DNA of 64,000 nt from Hippophae tibetana (lineage: Eukaryota; Streptophyta; Magnoliopsida; Rosales; Elaeagnaceae): the NCBI GenBank assembly GCA_037013495.1, contig CM072809.1:5231001-5295000 (forward strand), written 5' to 3'. A model generated the notes under the pieces. The model had not been told where the DNA came from. It was given only the letters and a program-made list of their open reading frames with translations, and ran no database searches. Of this stretch, positions 1 through 11,700 are shown in pieces. Position numbers and translations under genes: made by a program. The stretch's first letter is position 1. Each line of letters begins with the position of its first letter.

Positions 1-1
1 G

Positions 2-1390
2 TACAAGGCAAGGCTAGTTGCAAAGGGCTATCGACAAAAGGCGGGGATAGACTATGATGAAGTCTTTGCCCCAGTTACAAGAATGGAGACGATTCGCCTT
101 CTCATTGCTCAAGCAGCTCAATTCAAATGGAAAATTTTTCAAATGGATGTCAAATCAGCTTTTTTGAATGGTGTGCTAGAAGAAGAGGTGTATGTAGAGC
201 AACCACCCGGGTACACAAAAATTGGGGAAGAAAAGAAGGTGCTGAAATTGAAGAAGGCACTTTATGGACTAAAGCAAGCACCTCGAGCTTGGAATACCCG
301 CATCGACACTTACTTCAAGAAGAACGGGTTTACTCAATGCCCATATGAACATGCTTTGTACGTGAAGAAAGAAGAAGGTAACTTGTTGTTTGTAGCTCTT
401 TATGTTGATGATCTTATATTCATAGGGAATAATGAGGAGATGATAAAAGATTTTAAAGAGGCTATGACTCGGGAGTTCGAAATGACAGATTTGGGTTTGA
501 TGAAATATTTCCTTGGTCTGGAGGTTAGACAAGAAAATACTGGGATTTTTGTATCACAAGAAACATATGCAAAAGAAATTCTAAAAAGGAACAAAATGGA
601 GAAGTGCAACCCGGTATTGACACCAATGGAACCTGGGGCTAAACTTTCTAAGTTTGACGGTGGAGAACGAGTAGATGCGACCAAATACCGAAGTTTGGTG
701 GGAAGTCTGCGTTATCTCACATGCACGAGACCAGACATATCTTACAGTGTTGGAGTGGTAAGTCGGTTCATGGAAGAACCAGTCTATACACATTGGAAAG
801 CATTGAAGAGAATTCTGCGATATATCCGAAGTACAGAATCACTCGGATTATTTTTCTCGAGAACAGAAGAGTATAAACTGGTGGGATACTCTGATAGTGA
901 CTGGTGCGGAGACATAGATGATCGAAAGAGTACATCGGGATACGTATTCTTTATGGGAGACACAGCGTTCACATGGATGTCGAAAAAACAACCCATCGTG
1001 ACACTCTCGACATGCGAAGCAGAATATGTGGCAGCATCATGGTGTGTGCGACATGCAGTTTGGCTAAGGAAACTTTTAAGCGAGTTGAATCTCAGACAAG
1101 AAGAAGCAACCGAGATCCGAGTTGATAGCAGGTCGGCAATTGAACTCGCAAAGAATCCAGTACATCACGAAAGGAGCAAGCATATCGATGTGAAATTTCA
1201 TTTCATTCGAGAACAAATCCGGGAAGGGAGTGTGAAGTTGAATCATGTAGCAAGTCTTGATCAAGTAGCCGACATGTTCACAAAGCCGTTACCCACGGTT
1301 TTGCTGGATAAATGCAAGATGGCAGTAGGCATGAAGGATGGAAGAAATTTGAGTTTAAGGGAGGAATTTGTGGAAAATAAACTCAAATAA
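2..1390 (+). CDS. Copia polyprotein C-terminus: reverse transcriptase and RNase H
   Basis: The frame is already open at base 2 (YKARLVAKGYRQKAGIDYDE, the start of the copia RT domain) and runs to a TAA at 1388-1390. RT landmarks follow in order: FAPVTRMETIR, QMDVKSAFLNG, ALYGLKQAPRAW and the catalytic YVDD box in LFVALYVDDLIFIG near 400-420. The RT-RNase H linker carries LVGSLRYLTCTRPDISYSVG. RNase H shows YSDSDWCGDIDDRKSTSGY, the TLSTCEAEYVAAS acidic block, and the terminal HIDVKFHFIRE and ADMFTKPL motifs usual in copia elements. No frameshift or internal stop is visible. The product would copy element RNA into DNA in virus-like particles. Whether the whole element is active cannot be judged without its 5' half. 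The ATG at 83 is internal, not a start. Confidence 0.9.
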   Translation, partial: YKARLVAKGYRQKAGIDYDEVFAPVTRMETIRLLIAQAAQFKWKIFQMDVKSAFLNGVLEEEVYVEQPPGYTKIGEEKKVLKLKKALYGLKQAPRAWNTRIDTYFKKNGFTQCPYEHALYVKKEEGNLLFVALYVDDLIFIGNNEEMIKDFKEAMTREFEMTDLGLMKYFLGLEVRQENTGIFVSQETYAKEILKRNKMEKCNPVLTPMEPGAKLSKFDGGERVDATKYRSLVGSLRYLTCTRPDISYSVGVVSRFMEEPVYTHWKALKRILRYIRSTESLGLFFSRTEEYKLVGYSDSDWCGDIDDRKSTSGYVFFMGDTAFTWMSKKQPIVTLSTCEAEYVAASWCVRHAVWLRKLLSELNLRQEEATEIRVDSRSAIELAKNPVHHERSKHIDVKFHFIREQIREGSVKLNHVASLDQVADMFTKPLPTVLLDKCKMAVGMKDGRNLSLREEFVENKLK

Positions 1391-1399
1391 AAAAAACGG

Positions 1400-1759
1400 A
1401 CAGATTTTAAGACAGTATTGAATGAGGAATTGAAGTGGCAATTCCAGATCATTTTGAGAAAATGAAGAGTCTAATTCGTGTGTTTTTAAGTCTAGTTTTT
1501 AATGGTGAAGGTTTCAGGTCATTTGGTATTACCTACAATAAGTTATGGAAGTTTTAGCAAGGAAGGGTCAGAATTTACTAAAAACGGACAGACAGTATTG
1601 AATGAGGAATTGAAGGGGCAATTCCAGATCGTTCTGAGCAAATGAAAAGTCTAATTCGTGTGTTTTTAAGTCTAGTTTTTAATGGTGAAGGTTTCAGGTC
1701 ATTTGGTATTACCTACAATAAGTTATGGAAGTTTTAGCAAGGAAGGGTCAGAATTTACT
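1400..1759 (+). repeat. 180-bp tandem duplication inside the LTR
   Basis: Two nearly identical 180-bp units abut: GACAGTATTG occurs at 1411 and 1591, CTAATTCGTG at 1471 and 1651, GGAAGGGTCAGAATTTACT at 1561 and 1741. Few substitutions separate them, so the duplication is recent. It lies in the U3 part of the LTR, upstream of the TATA box. Confidence 0.9.
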
Positions 1760-1813
1760 GTTTTGTTTAAAGCTGTTTTTTTTAATACGAATTTTAAGAG
1801 TCTTGTTTATGTC

Positions 1814-1821
1814 TATAAATA
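1814..1821 (+). promoter_or_regulatory. Probable TATA box of the copia A LTR
   Basis: TATAAATA lies within the LTR, followed about 30-40 bases on by a purine-rich leader. This is the position expected for the U3/R promoter that starts element transcription. Inferred from motif and position only. Confidence 0.5.
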
Positions 1822-1944
1822 GAGTTGTATTCTTTTGTAAGTAGGCAAGAAGAGAGAAATAAAAAAGAGTGTTTGATTAGTAGAAAAGAAAAAAATTGTT
1901 TTTGTCTCTCTTCTCTCCACCAAAATAGTTATAAAATATCAACA

Positions 1945-3190
1945 GTAACAACTATTTTCAAAGTTCATTTTAAAATATTGCATTCATGAAGTACTCCATC
2001 AATCTCAAGTGCACAATAAATAAAGTTCCCCCCCTCTTCTCCAGGGAACCAAAACTAAGCAAAACTACTTAGCATGATCTTGAATATCCTCTTTTGGTAA
2101 CAAAATCCGGAATCTATATTGACGTAGATTCCTATTCTTCTTCTTTTTTTCTTGTTCTTCAATTATTTGCTTTCATCCCTAAAACCTCCTACACCATATA
2201 TACCCTAGACTGAAAAAAAGAAACATATAGTTGTGTCTTCGTTATGTACATTGCCTTCTAAATATAAGTCAATACGATTTATGTTTCCTTCCAACAGGAT
2301 GATACTCACTGAGAATTCTTTATGTACTGATAGATGATGGTCCATTGAGCTTGAAACTCACTTCACACAGCCTTTATACTCATCAGTCCAACTATAAAGT
2401 ACATTAAAGGAATGCTTGAGATGCTGATATGCGGGTACAGAGAGGAACATTGCCTAATGTCTGAACCTACAATGCTTGCATCCAGCTAATTATTTTACAT
2501 TTTTAATCATGCAAAGATTAGAAAACAAGCAGGTTCTTGTAAATTCATACCCGATAAAAGGTAATGCCATGAGTGAAGAAAACATAATCCTAAATGTGTA
2601 GTGAAACATCGCAAAATTCAGCATTTATGGAGAGATCGACTTTTTTACTTTTAGTATGCAGATTGACAGAAATATATCAAAAGCTGAAATCCAGCTTCAA
2701 ACCAAAATTTCAGATAGTCAAATCTTAAGGTAAATGCTAAAGTGCCTATTCTATTTGCAACTATCTTCCTAAAGAACACATTAGGATCAGACCTTTCAAA
2801 ATTTTCGCTACAAAAGCTATTATCTCATAAATGCAGATTATATCCTTAAGGAAAAAGTCCCGACGGCAATATTTACATTGAATACACCAGAAGCTTCAAG
2901 CAGTGAAGCAGATGAATACAAAATCCATACTCTAAACAACTGAAGATGAAAATAAACCTAATAATTCGTCTAATTATTCCGAGTTCATCGCGGTAATGCA
3001 ATAAACTCATTAGCTACCTCTTTTCAATTTAGCTAAGTTCAATATATTTGCAACAGACTAGCAATCCACTTTCGTTTTTAAGAACTAAAACAGTGAAGAT
3101 ATATTAGAATTGGATTCCACTTCAGTTTTTCCCTTCGTTTTATAGGCAACCAAACAAGAGAAATCAAGCAAACTGGTAAGAGTGAGCTCA
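1945..3190. other. Non-coding stretch, possible intron 1 of the UBTD-like gene
   Basis: No convincing exon, repeat or RNA gene is visible on either strand. If the MGCAGS exon at 3192-3228 is real, this is intron sequence on the - strand continuing leftwards, because none of the expected downstream UBTD exons is found here. Confidence 0.4.
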
Positions 3191-3191
3191 C

Positions 3192-3228
3192 CGTCTCGTT
3201 TGGATTCTTTTGATCCAGCGCAACCCAT
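3192..3228 (-). CDS. Exon 1 of a UBTD-like (ubiquitin domain-containing) protein gene, partial
   Basis: On the - strand an ATG at 3228 starts MGCAGSKESKRD and is followed after one base of the next codon by a donor, G|GTGAGC, at 3191-3190. MGC at the N-terminus is a classic N-myristoylation plus palmitoylation signal. As I remember them, plant homologues of UBTD1/2 begin with MGCAGS and have a short first exon before the DC-UbP/UBTD2 N-terminal domain (motif EFWDTAPHYGG). Later exons are not found between this point and base 1, so they would lie left of the window beyond copia element A. An upstream in-frame ATG at 3279 would add 17 residues and destroy the acylation signal, so 3228 is preferred. 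The call rests on 12 residues and a splice site; a chance ORF cannot be excluded. Confidence 0.5.
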
Positions 3229-3280
3229 TCCGTTGTTTTCCTTTTCGAAATCGATAGTTATCGGGAAATCCCCAAACAAG

Positions 3281-3309
3281 TATATATATATAGAGAGAGA
3301 GAGAGAGAG
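3281..3309. repeat. Compound microsatellite (TA)n(GA)n
   Basis: A run of TA dinucleotides passes directly into GA dinucleotides. It lies about 50 bases upstream of the presumed UBTD-like start codon, probably in its 5'UTR or core promoter. Confidence 0.9.
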
Positions 3310-4990
3310 GCAAAATAATTGAAAAAAAAACTAAGAAATTGAAACGAAAAGATAAGAAAGTGAAAGAAAAAGGAAAGCTGCAGTGAGATGCAAAGTCAAA
3401 AGACGAAAGCTAAGCAAAATCAAAGGCCAAAGCCAGCCTCCTCATAGCCAACCAACTTAATTCCGGTAGGACTCTGCGGTTTAACCGGTCATAACTCATA
3501 ACTCAGACTTCAATTGACGCCAAACAAGAGCCAAAGTGTAATTTCGTCTCTGCCCTTTTTATTCATTTATGATTTTATTATCATTGGTCCATTATTAATT
3601 AATTAGTAAAACAATCAAATTATTATTCGTAAAACTTTTATCTGTAAAAATAATAATTATTTATTTTTAACTCATATGTTTTTATTATTAAAAAATCTAA
3701 CATACTATTTTACATTAAACTCTTTAATTATACATCATTTAACATTATTATGGGGTTTTTTAAATTTATTCCCCTTATGATTTTTATAATGCTTTAATTT
3801 ATGAATGTTGTATTTTCTTTCATTTATATTTAAATTATATCAAATATTTTTTATTTTAAAAAAATTCCATCGTATATACTAAAAGGTGAAAAAGAGAAGT
3901 TAAAAATATATATTATAATTTGATCAGTTACATTACAAATTTAAAATATTACACAAAAAATATAAAAATGGAATTTAAAAATATAAATTAGAGAGTGATT
4001 CATTTAATATTTGTTTTATTTATTTATTAATATTAGTTGTTCTTATTGGTGAAAAATTTGTAAATCAATTCGTCTCTTCTTAAATAATTATTTTATTTGT
4101 CTATTAATTTTTTAACATTAAATAATATTTTAATATGATTATAATTTATAACTTTGAACAGAAGATAAATAAATATTATCATTGAATTACAAGATAAATT
4201 GTAAAATTGTAAAAAAGTTTACTTCCATGGAGGTATAATTCTATGTAAAATGCTTGATGAGTATTGTTTACTGTAAATACACATATATATAATAACTGAT
4301 TGTACTACAATTTTAACATTTGTGTATTACAACTTTGTAATCAATTAGCCTAGCCAAAAAAAGAAAAAAAGGGGTTAAAAAATGGGCTAAATTAATGACA
4401 CAAAATACAAATATAAAAAAATAATATAAGGTATTTAAAATTTCTAACTAAGTATTTATCATTTTTATCAAGTTATTTTCTTTATTTGCATAATAATAGT
4501 ATATTAAATTTTATAAAAAGTAGTTATGGTAATAAGAAATATGCCGAGAAAGAGCTAAGATAAACAATGAGCAATAGATAATAGTCATACAATTAAATAA
4601 ACAGATTAACTTGTCATATTATTAATGTAGGATAAGTAGTCTCATTAGAAAAAAGAAAAATAGAGTAATTCTATTTAAACACAAAATCACATGCGTAAAT
4701 AAACTTTTTATTCAATTTCATAAAAATATAAAAAATAACTAAATTTATGATACATAAATAACATTAAGTTGAGATATTAAGTAAATATACCTTATAATAC
4801 TTAAGTAATAAAATGTAAAATAAATATAAATATTATATTCTTTAAAATTATTATTATTCTTTCTTACTTTATCATATAAAATAATACAAATTTATCCTGT
4901 AAGATAATATCTGTCGTACTTATTCTTACATGTCCTCTTTAACTGTTCGATCCACACTCATCCAGAAAGTCTCGAAACGAAGACGACCAA
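3310..4990. other. Presumed 5'UTR/promoter of the UBTD-like gene, then AT-rich intergenic DNA
   Basis: 3310-3560 is less AT-rich and purine-rich on the + strand, as expected for a leader and promoter of a - strand gene. From about 3560 to 4900 the sequence is very AT-rich without ORFs or recognisable repeats. I see no gene here. Confidence 0.4.
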
Positions 4991-6010
4991 GTGGTTCTCA
5001 TAGAATGCTATCTATGTCCGGTTTGGATCTATAAGTTACATATCCACCTCTTTTAAGGAAAACTATAGCCCCGTCGATAATCTCTCATTTTTCTCGTTTC
5101 TGACTTCAATTTGTTAGCCTTTCTGTTTGAATTTGGTGATTTCACGTTATGTTTGTATTTATTTCTTCGAGTGTTGTTCCTTAATTTATATGCGTTTGTT
5201 CTCATTCCTGCAGGTATGCATTTGGGGGTATGGATCTGAATTATAATTGTTTGTGCTCGGATGTGCGTTCTGACTTGTCTGCTTATCGTGTCTCGATGAG
5301 TGATTATCATGTAAAATGCAAGTTTTCAGCTAGAACTTTTTTTCCCGTTATTTTAGGAAAATCCTCCTTTTGAGGTGGAATTTCACCCTAAAGTTTCGTT
5401 GAGAAGCTGGAACTTTGACGTCATGCATACTGAACGCTCAAGTTTTTGTATTGTAAACATTTTGCGAACGGAATCTCTATTTTTTTATTTCATAAATTGA
5501 ATGTAGTTTTACTTCTAAATGATCTCATTAGGCTTACTATCTTCTATTATGAAGTATCTGACATCGTTATACGTTTGTGTTGTAATTTAATCTGCCCATT
5601 TTCGAGGTGATACACTATGAGTCAAAAATCTCTATCTATTGAATCTCCCCAATGCAGGCTTACCTCAACAGGAAGGGTCTAGCTTTCATCTATGTTTACA
5701 TTGTAATAGACTGTATTCATTGTCCAAGTTACTGGGTCTTGTAGAGAATGATTGTTATCATGATTGCTTCTCGCCCTCAAAAATCCATAACAATTATGGA
5801 TTAATTAATTCCAAAAGATTAACTTAATTAATAAAGACACTTTTAATTTTTATAAATTTTACTATAATATTATAATTATAACTTAATTAATGTTAGATAT
5901 TATATCTACAATCTCCTCAAATTATGTGTCTTTGTCTCTTAAAAAGCCTATCATTTTATATTTTTAATTTATTTTATTATACCCAATGGATAGAGAACTC
6001 ATAAAGTGAG
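4991..6010 (+). other. Less AT-rich stretch upstream of the Sec61 pseudogene, no gene recognised
   Basis: About 4920-5330 has a more balanced composition and a textbook acceptor (TTCTCATTCCTGCAG ending near 5213) after a T-rich tract. It could be the remnant of a 5' leader and leader intron of the Sec61-like copy. No protein match is seen. 5640-5830 has a short open frame that I do not recognise. Confidence 0.3.
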
Positions 6011-6471
6011 ATGGGAGATGGATTTCGAGTGCTTCACTTGGTTAGACCATTTCTTGCATTTCTGCCCGAACTTCAGAACGTTGACGGAAAAGCTCCATTA
6101 TGAGAGAAGGTTATTTATACTGTGATCTCTCCTTTCATTTTCTTGGTGTGTAGTCGGCTCCCACTATATGGCATACACTCAACAACAGGAGCAGATTCAT
6201 TCTATTGGATGCATTTCATTCTTGCTTAAAATATTGGAACTGTTTGGAGCTTATGATCACGCCAATTGTGACATCTGAGCTGGTGATGCAACTCCTTGTT
6301 GGGTCTAAAATTATTGAAGTTGACAACAACGTCGGCGAGGATTGTGCACTTCTATATGTATCTCTTTTAATTGTATTTTACTTAGTTTGTTGCCTTAGAT
6401 TGATCTTGTGTTGGATGTAATTTGCAATTGTAGATGTTTGCTGATGTTTTCACTTCTTCCAGGACATTGCT

Positions 6472-6725
6472 TCCTCGGTGTAACCTTAGGCAGAGTAATG
6501 TTTAAGAAGGAACACAAATATTTTACTGATGATGAAAATTTGTAAACAAGCTTTTGTTCTGTAATTTTTCTCTGGCTCAAATTAGTTCAGAAGTTCCCAC
6601 CTTGATGTAACCTTAGGCAGAGTTATGTTTAAGAAGGAACACAAATATTTTATTGATGATGAAAATTTGTAAACAAGCTTTTGTTTTGTAAACTTTCTCT
6701 TTCTCTAATTAGTTCAGAAGTTCCC
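6472..6725 (+). repeat. 127-bp tandem duplication in an intron of the Sec61 pseudogene
   Basis: TAACCTTAGG begins at 6481 and again at 6608, AAGTTCCC at 6591 and 6718, giving two adjacent units of 127 bp with scattered substitutions. They lie between pseudogene blocks 1 and 2. Confidence 0.85.
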
Positions 6726-8015
6726 TTATTCAATCTTCCATGATAAGCAATATCTTTAACAGCATAAGTGCCCTTTGCTTCCTTTCAAATAAAATTGTTT
6801 CTAACTAAATTATTTCTGCTTTGTTCATTGGTGTCTGCTATACGTTTTTTACTTGATTTCTAAATTGAAATGCTGGTCATGGAATTATGCATGTGGACTT
6901 TTGGTGCTGGAATATTTTTCTTTCTTTTGAAGTGATGTGTATCCTTAATGTGGTTTTGTTCTCATAATTGTCAATTTCTTTAAAACATGTCTCTGTCCCC
7001 TATGTAACAATATCATGATCTTTGATTTCCTCTTCAGCAATGGAGCCAAAATTTTGTTGGGGATCATGATAACTATTGGTGAGGGAGTTGCATATGTTTT
7101 GTCAGGAATGTAGGAAAGTGTTGCCCAACTTGTAGTTGGAATCGCCATTCTTTTCATCGTCCAACTCTGTTTTGAGGGTATCATTGTTATATACTTGGAC
7201 TAACTTCTTCAGAAAGGATATGGCCTAGGCTCTGGAATTTCTCTTTTCATAGCAACTAATATATGGTGATTTTTTTCAGTGATACTAGTTCTTAAACAAT
7301 TTGTTGAAAGTTTTTATGTAATAGGAATGTAATGGTTTTTGTAATTATTTTTCGGTGAAAGCTATATAGAAGAGTTATAGACTAATTCTCCTAAAAAACT
7401 CGTACTTATAATGATCGATCTAATAATTTCTTTATACTCTTTAACACCTTTCATTAAGTGTAGTTACTTTGTTTTTATAAAAAATAATAACTTTAATTTA
7501 TTTTGAGACTCGGTTTTACTTATATTTTTACAAGTTCCATTAAATTTTAGAATTTTTAATTGATTTTAGTATTGTTATTAGGATTCGATTATATCACTTT
7601 TTATTGTTTTAATATCATATAGAGAAGAGTTAGTAACCAATTTTCAGTTCAAATTTGTGAAAGATTTACCTAATAATTATTAGTCCCACCACTATCAACA
7701 GTTTCTGTAGAGCAGAAATTGAAGGTGCTATTATTACTCTGTTCTATTTGTTGATTACCAGGTTAGGCAAGGTTCGTGCTCTCTGTGAGGATTTTTACTG
7801 ACAGAATCTACCAAATGTGACCAATTTGCTTGCCAGTCGTGATTTTCTTGACAAGTAATGGGTTAAATTCATTATGCAATTAATTGTCTCCCTAGGTTTG
7901 ACTGTAGTTGCTGCTCAATGGAACTTGAGCTGGGTAATTGTGATCTTTAAAATAAACCTGCCACTTTAGGAAACTATTAATAAGTTATGTGTGCTGTTTC
8001 GGTGGAAGTGTATAT

Positions 8016-8573
8016 TGTTGGATAAAAATAAAATAAATTCAACGAAGTATAATAATGATACTAGAAATTTAACGTAGTTCACTTTTTAATTTGAGTTAAG
8101 TTAATAGGACAAATTTTGAAAAATATTTTTTCTACTAATAAAATTAATGGGTATAAAGTGAGAGATAATACAACAAATTAATATAAACTCAAAATAGTGT
8201 CATACAAGTGTTTCTCAAAATCATTATTTTGTCGCTCATTTTTTAGAAAAATATCTTAATATTTTTCTAAGATATTCTCTCCCACTTTCTTACACACAAC
8301 ACTATTTTTTCTTCAAAAGAAATTGTTCATTTGACTTTGTTTTACTTCTCTTCTTGTTTTGGTGTGTTGATGTATCTCTAAGACAAAGACATTGCCTATC
8401 AATGTTAGATGCATTTGTCAAATGTGATTGCACCTATCATTTTTTGTTGCACTTATCATTTATGGTTACACCTACCAATTGTGATTGCACCTAACATTTA
8501 TGGTTGCACCTATCAATTGTGGTTGCACCTAACATTTTTATTTTCTTTCTCTTCAATATAGGAGGGACCTACA
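8016..8573 (-). repeat. 3' LTR of copia element B
   Basis: In + coordinates it runs from TGTTGG to CCTACA, matching the LTR at 12671-13237 throughout with about 558 bp. It contains an array of about 20-bp units based on TGTGGTTGCACCTACCATT between about 8410 and 8535. The polypurine tract follows at 8574-8587. Confidence 0.92.
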
Positions 8574-8587
8574 AATCTCCCCTTCCC
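8574..8587 (-). other. Polypurine tract of copia element B
   Basis: On the - strand GGGAAGGGGAGATT abuts the TGTAGG start of the 3' LTR, the standard position for the plus-strand primer of reverse transcription. Confidence 0.8.
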
Positions 8588-8703
8588 GACTACATAGGGG
8601 GCTCCATCAATCCAACAGCTAAACGACAGTATTCAAAATTCTGTCTTGGGAGAATTTTCGTCAACATATCTGATCCATTTTCTTCTGTATGGATCTTCTC
8701 AAG

Positions 8704-11700
8704 CTATAATAACTTCTTCTCCATTACATCCCTAATCCAATGATATCTCACATCAATATGTTTTGATCTCGAATGAAAAGAGACATTCTTTCCAAGATGG
8801 ATAGCACTCTGACTATCACAAAGTAACTGGTAACTATCTTGTTGCAACCCAAGTTCTTTCAAGAACTTTTTCATCCATAGCAACTCTTTACATACTTCCG
8901 TTGTTGCTATAAATTCTACTTCGGTAGTTGACAGTGCAACATATTTTTGTAACTTTGATTGCCATGACACAACTCCCCCTACAAATGTAATCAGGTAACA
9001 TGAAGTAGATTTTCTGGAATCCACTCACCAGTCATATCTGTATCTGTGTATCCAATTAACACAAGTTTGTCATTTCCAAAACATAGGCATATTTTGGAAG
9101 AACCTCGAAGATACCTGAAAATCCATTTCATTACATGAGCGATATCTGGCCATGTACAAACCATGGCATACAACAGACTTCCAACTACTGAAGCATATGG
9201 AACCTCTTCCACCTCTTCCATCTCTTCCATCTCTTTCATATCTTCCTTCTCTTTGTCTATAGAAGGGTTCTGCTTAGAACTTAGCTTAAAGTGATTAGCA
9301 AGAGGACAACTAATCGTTTTAGCCTGATCCATATGAAATCTTTGAAGTACTTTCTCAATATACTTCTCCTATGACAACTATAATTTCTTGGCGCCTCTGT
9401 CTCTAATAATACCCATCCTAAGAATCTGCTTTGCTGGCCCCAAGTCTTTCATGGCAAAAGACTTACTCAACTGCATTTTCAATTTGTTGATTCTAAAAAT
9501 ATTTCGGCCAACAATCAATATATCATCCACATAGAGCAAAAGAATAATGAAATCATCATCAGAGAATTTATGCACAAAAATACAATGGTCTGAAGTAGTA
9601 TTTTTGTAGCTTTGCTCCCCCATAAGAGACTCAAACTTTTTGTACCATTGTCTTGGTGCCTATTTTAAGCCATATAGACTTTTCTTCAATTTGCAGACAT
9701 AACCTTCTTTACCTTTTTACTGAAAACCCCCTGGTTGCTCCATGTATATCTCTTCTTCCAAGTCACCATGTAGAAAGGCAATTTTGACATCCATTTGCTC
9801 AACTTCCAAGTCAAGACTTGTTGCTAACCCTAACATAGTACGGATGGATGTCATTTTCACAACTAGAGAGAAAATCTTGTCAAAGTCAACACCTTTTCTT
9901 TGGCTGAATCCTTTGACAACCAGTTTGGCTTTGTATCGCGGACTGGAACTGTGTTCTTCATGTTTTACCCTGAACATCCATTTATTTTTTAAGGCCTTCT
10001 TCCCTTTGGGCAGCTTGATTAGCTCAAAGTTTTTGTTCTCATGCAAGGACTTCATTTCATCTTGCATAGCTTCAATCCATTTTTGTTTGGATTCGTCATC
10101 CATGAACTCTTCATAACTCTCAGGTTCTCCCCCATTAGTGAAAGTTACATACTCATCTGAAGGATATGAGATAGTTGGTCATCTCACTCAATCACTTCTT
10201 CTCGGTGGAACAGGAGAAGCCGCAGGTGTTGGTACTGGATAATGAACATCATCATTTCCCTCATCTTCAGAACCAACTTCTATAGAAACATCATCTTCAT
10301 CAAGTGGATAAACCTGGTCTTCATCTCCAACTTGTCTTAGCACTAATGTTGGAGGAATTAATTCCAAATCTGATGAGTCACCATTGGAATTTGGAACATC
10401 TTTCTTCATTTTGATAATATCTTCAATGGTCTCATCTTCAACAAATACAACAGCACGGCTCCTGACAAGTCTCTTTACAATTAGATCTTAAAATCTATAG
10501 CCAAATTGATCTTCACCATAGCCAATAAAAATACACTGTCTTATTTTAGCATCAAGTTTGGATCTCTCATCCTTGGGGATATGAACAATTGCTTTACAGC
10601 CAAAAACTCGCAGATGATCATAGGAAACATCTTTTCCTAACCACACTTTATCTAGAACATCCATCTTAAGAGGAGTACATAGTAAAAGATTCAACACATA
10701 TGCAACTGTGAGTATGGTTTCACCCCAAAAAGTTTTAGGCAACTTTGCATGTGAGAGTAGACATCTAACTCTCTCCATCAAAGTTTTGTTCATCCTCTCA
10801 GCTAAGCCATTCAACTGCAGTGTCTTTGGAGGTGTCATCTGATGTCGAATACCATGCTTTTTGCAATAAGCATGGAAAGGTCGTGTGTATTCTCCATCAT
10901 TGTCTATCCGGATGCACTTCAACTTCTTTCCAGTCTGTCTCTCAACTGAGGCATGAAATTCTTTGAAGACATCTAGCACCTGATCCTTTGTCTTTAGAAG
11001 ATATACCCAGGTCTTCCTTGAATGATCATCAATGAAAGTCACAAAGTATTAAGCACCACCAAGTGACTTTGGCATTGGTCCACACAAATCTGAATAAATC
11101 AGATCTAAAATATTATTGGGAAACTCTTGAAAGCAACTCTGTTTTGCTTTCCTACTAGACAATGAACACATTTCTCCAAATGTACTTCATCCATTCCGGG
11201 TAGTATCTTTTTTTTACTAGACTTGTCAAACCTTTTTCACACATGTGACTGAGTCTCTTATGCCATAACTCAGTTGCACTGTCTTTCTCTATGACATTTA
11301 CTATGTTGGTGGAGAGCTTCGCTTGCATTATATACAGAGTTGTATACTTCTCACCTCTAGCCACTACTAAGGAGCCTTTTTAAGTTTCTATTTGTCATAA
11401 ATGAAAGAGCTACAATATCCTTCATTTGCAAGTTTGTGCACAGAGATCAAATTTAGGCGCATATCTAGAATATGCCTGACATCCTTTAGAAATAGTCTCA
11501 TTTTGTTCTCTGTTTCCAAGCAAACATCTTATTTGCCTACAACTTTTGACAAGCCTTCATTTCCCATTCTAACAACACCAAAACTTTCAGGTGTGTATGG
11601 TGAGAAAAATTCTCTATGCGATATAGCGTGAACTGTAGCACCACTATCAATCACCCAATTGGTCTCGTGCGATGCAAGATTGAAAAAAAATTCATCATAA

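Larger units (their letters stand above)
1..1944 (+). mobile_element. Ty1/copia LTR retrotransposon A, 3' part (truncated by window edge)
   Basis: The window opens inside the pol region of a copia element on the + strand. Reverse transcriptase and RNase H are read without a stop from base 2 to 1390, and a long terminal repeat follows to about 1944. Among the three copia elements here it is the only one with an undamaged reading frame, so it is probably the youngest. The 5' LTR, gag, protease and integrase lie left of the window, so target-site duplication and LTR divergence cannot be assessed. The lineage within Copia was not resolved. The right boundary (a CA at 1943-1944, or alternatively 1949-1950) is an estimate. 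Confidence 0.85.
1369..1944 (+). repeat. 3' LTR of copia element A
   Basis: A purine-rich tract (1355-1367, TTAAGGGAGGAAT) overlapping the last pol codons is the likely polypurine tract, and TGTGG at 1369 the likely LTR start. The unit contains a TATA box at 1814-1821, AATAAA-like motifs near 1858, and ends in ATATCAACA near 1944. The second LTR is outside the window, so both edges are inferred. Confidence 0.6.

Noticed and set aside
5053..5310. 85-codon frame on the - strand
   Set aside because: Low-complexity basic translation without motif; the + strand here looks more like a leader intron with acceptor.
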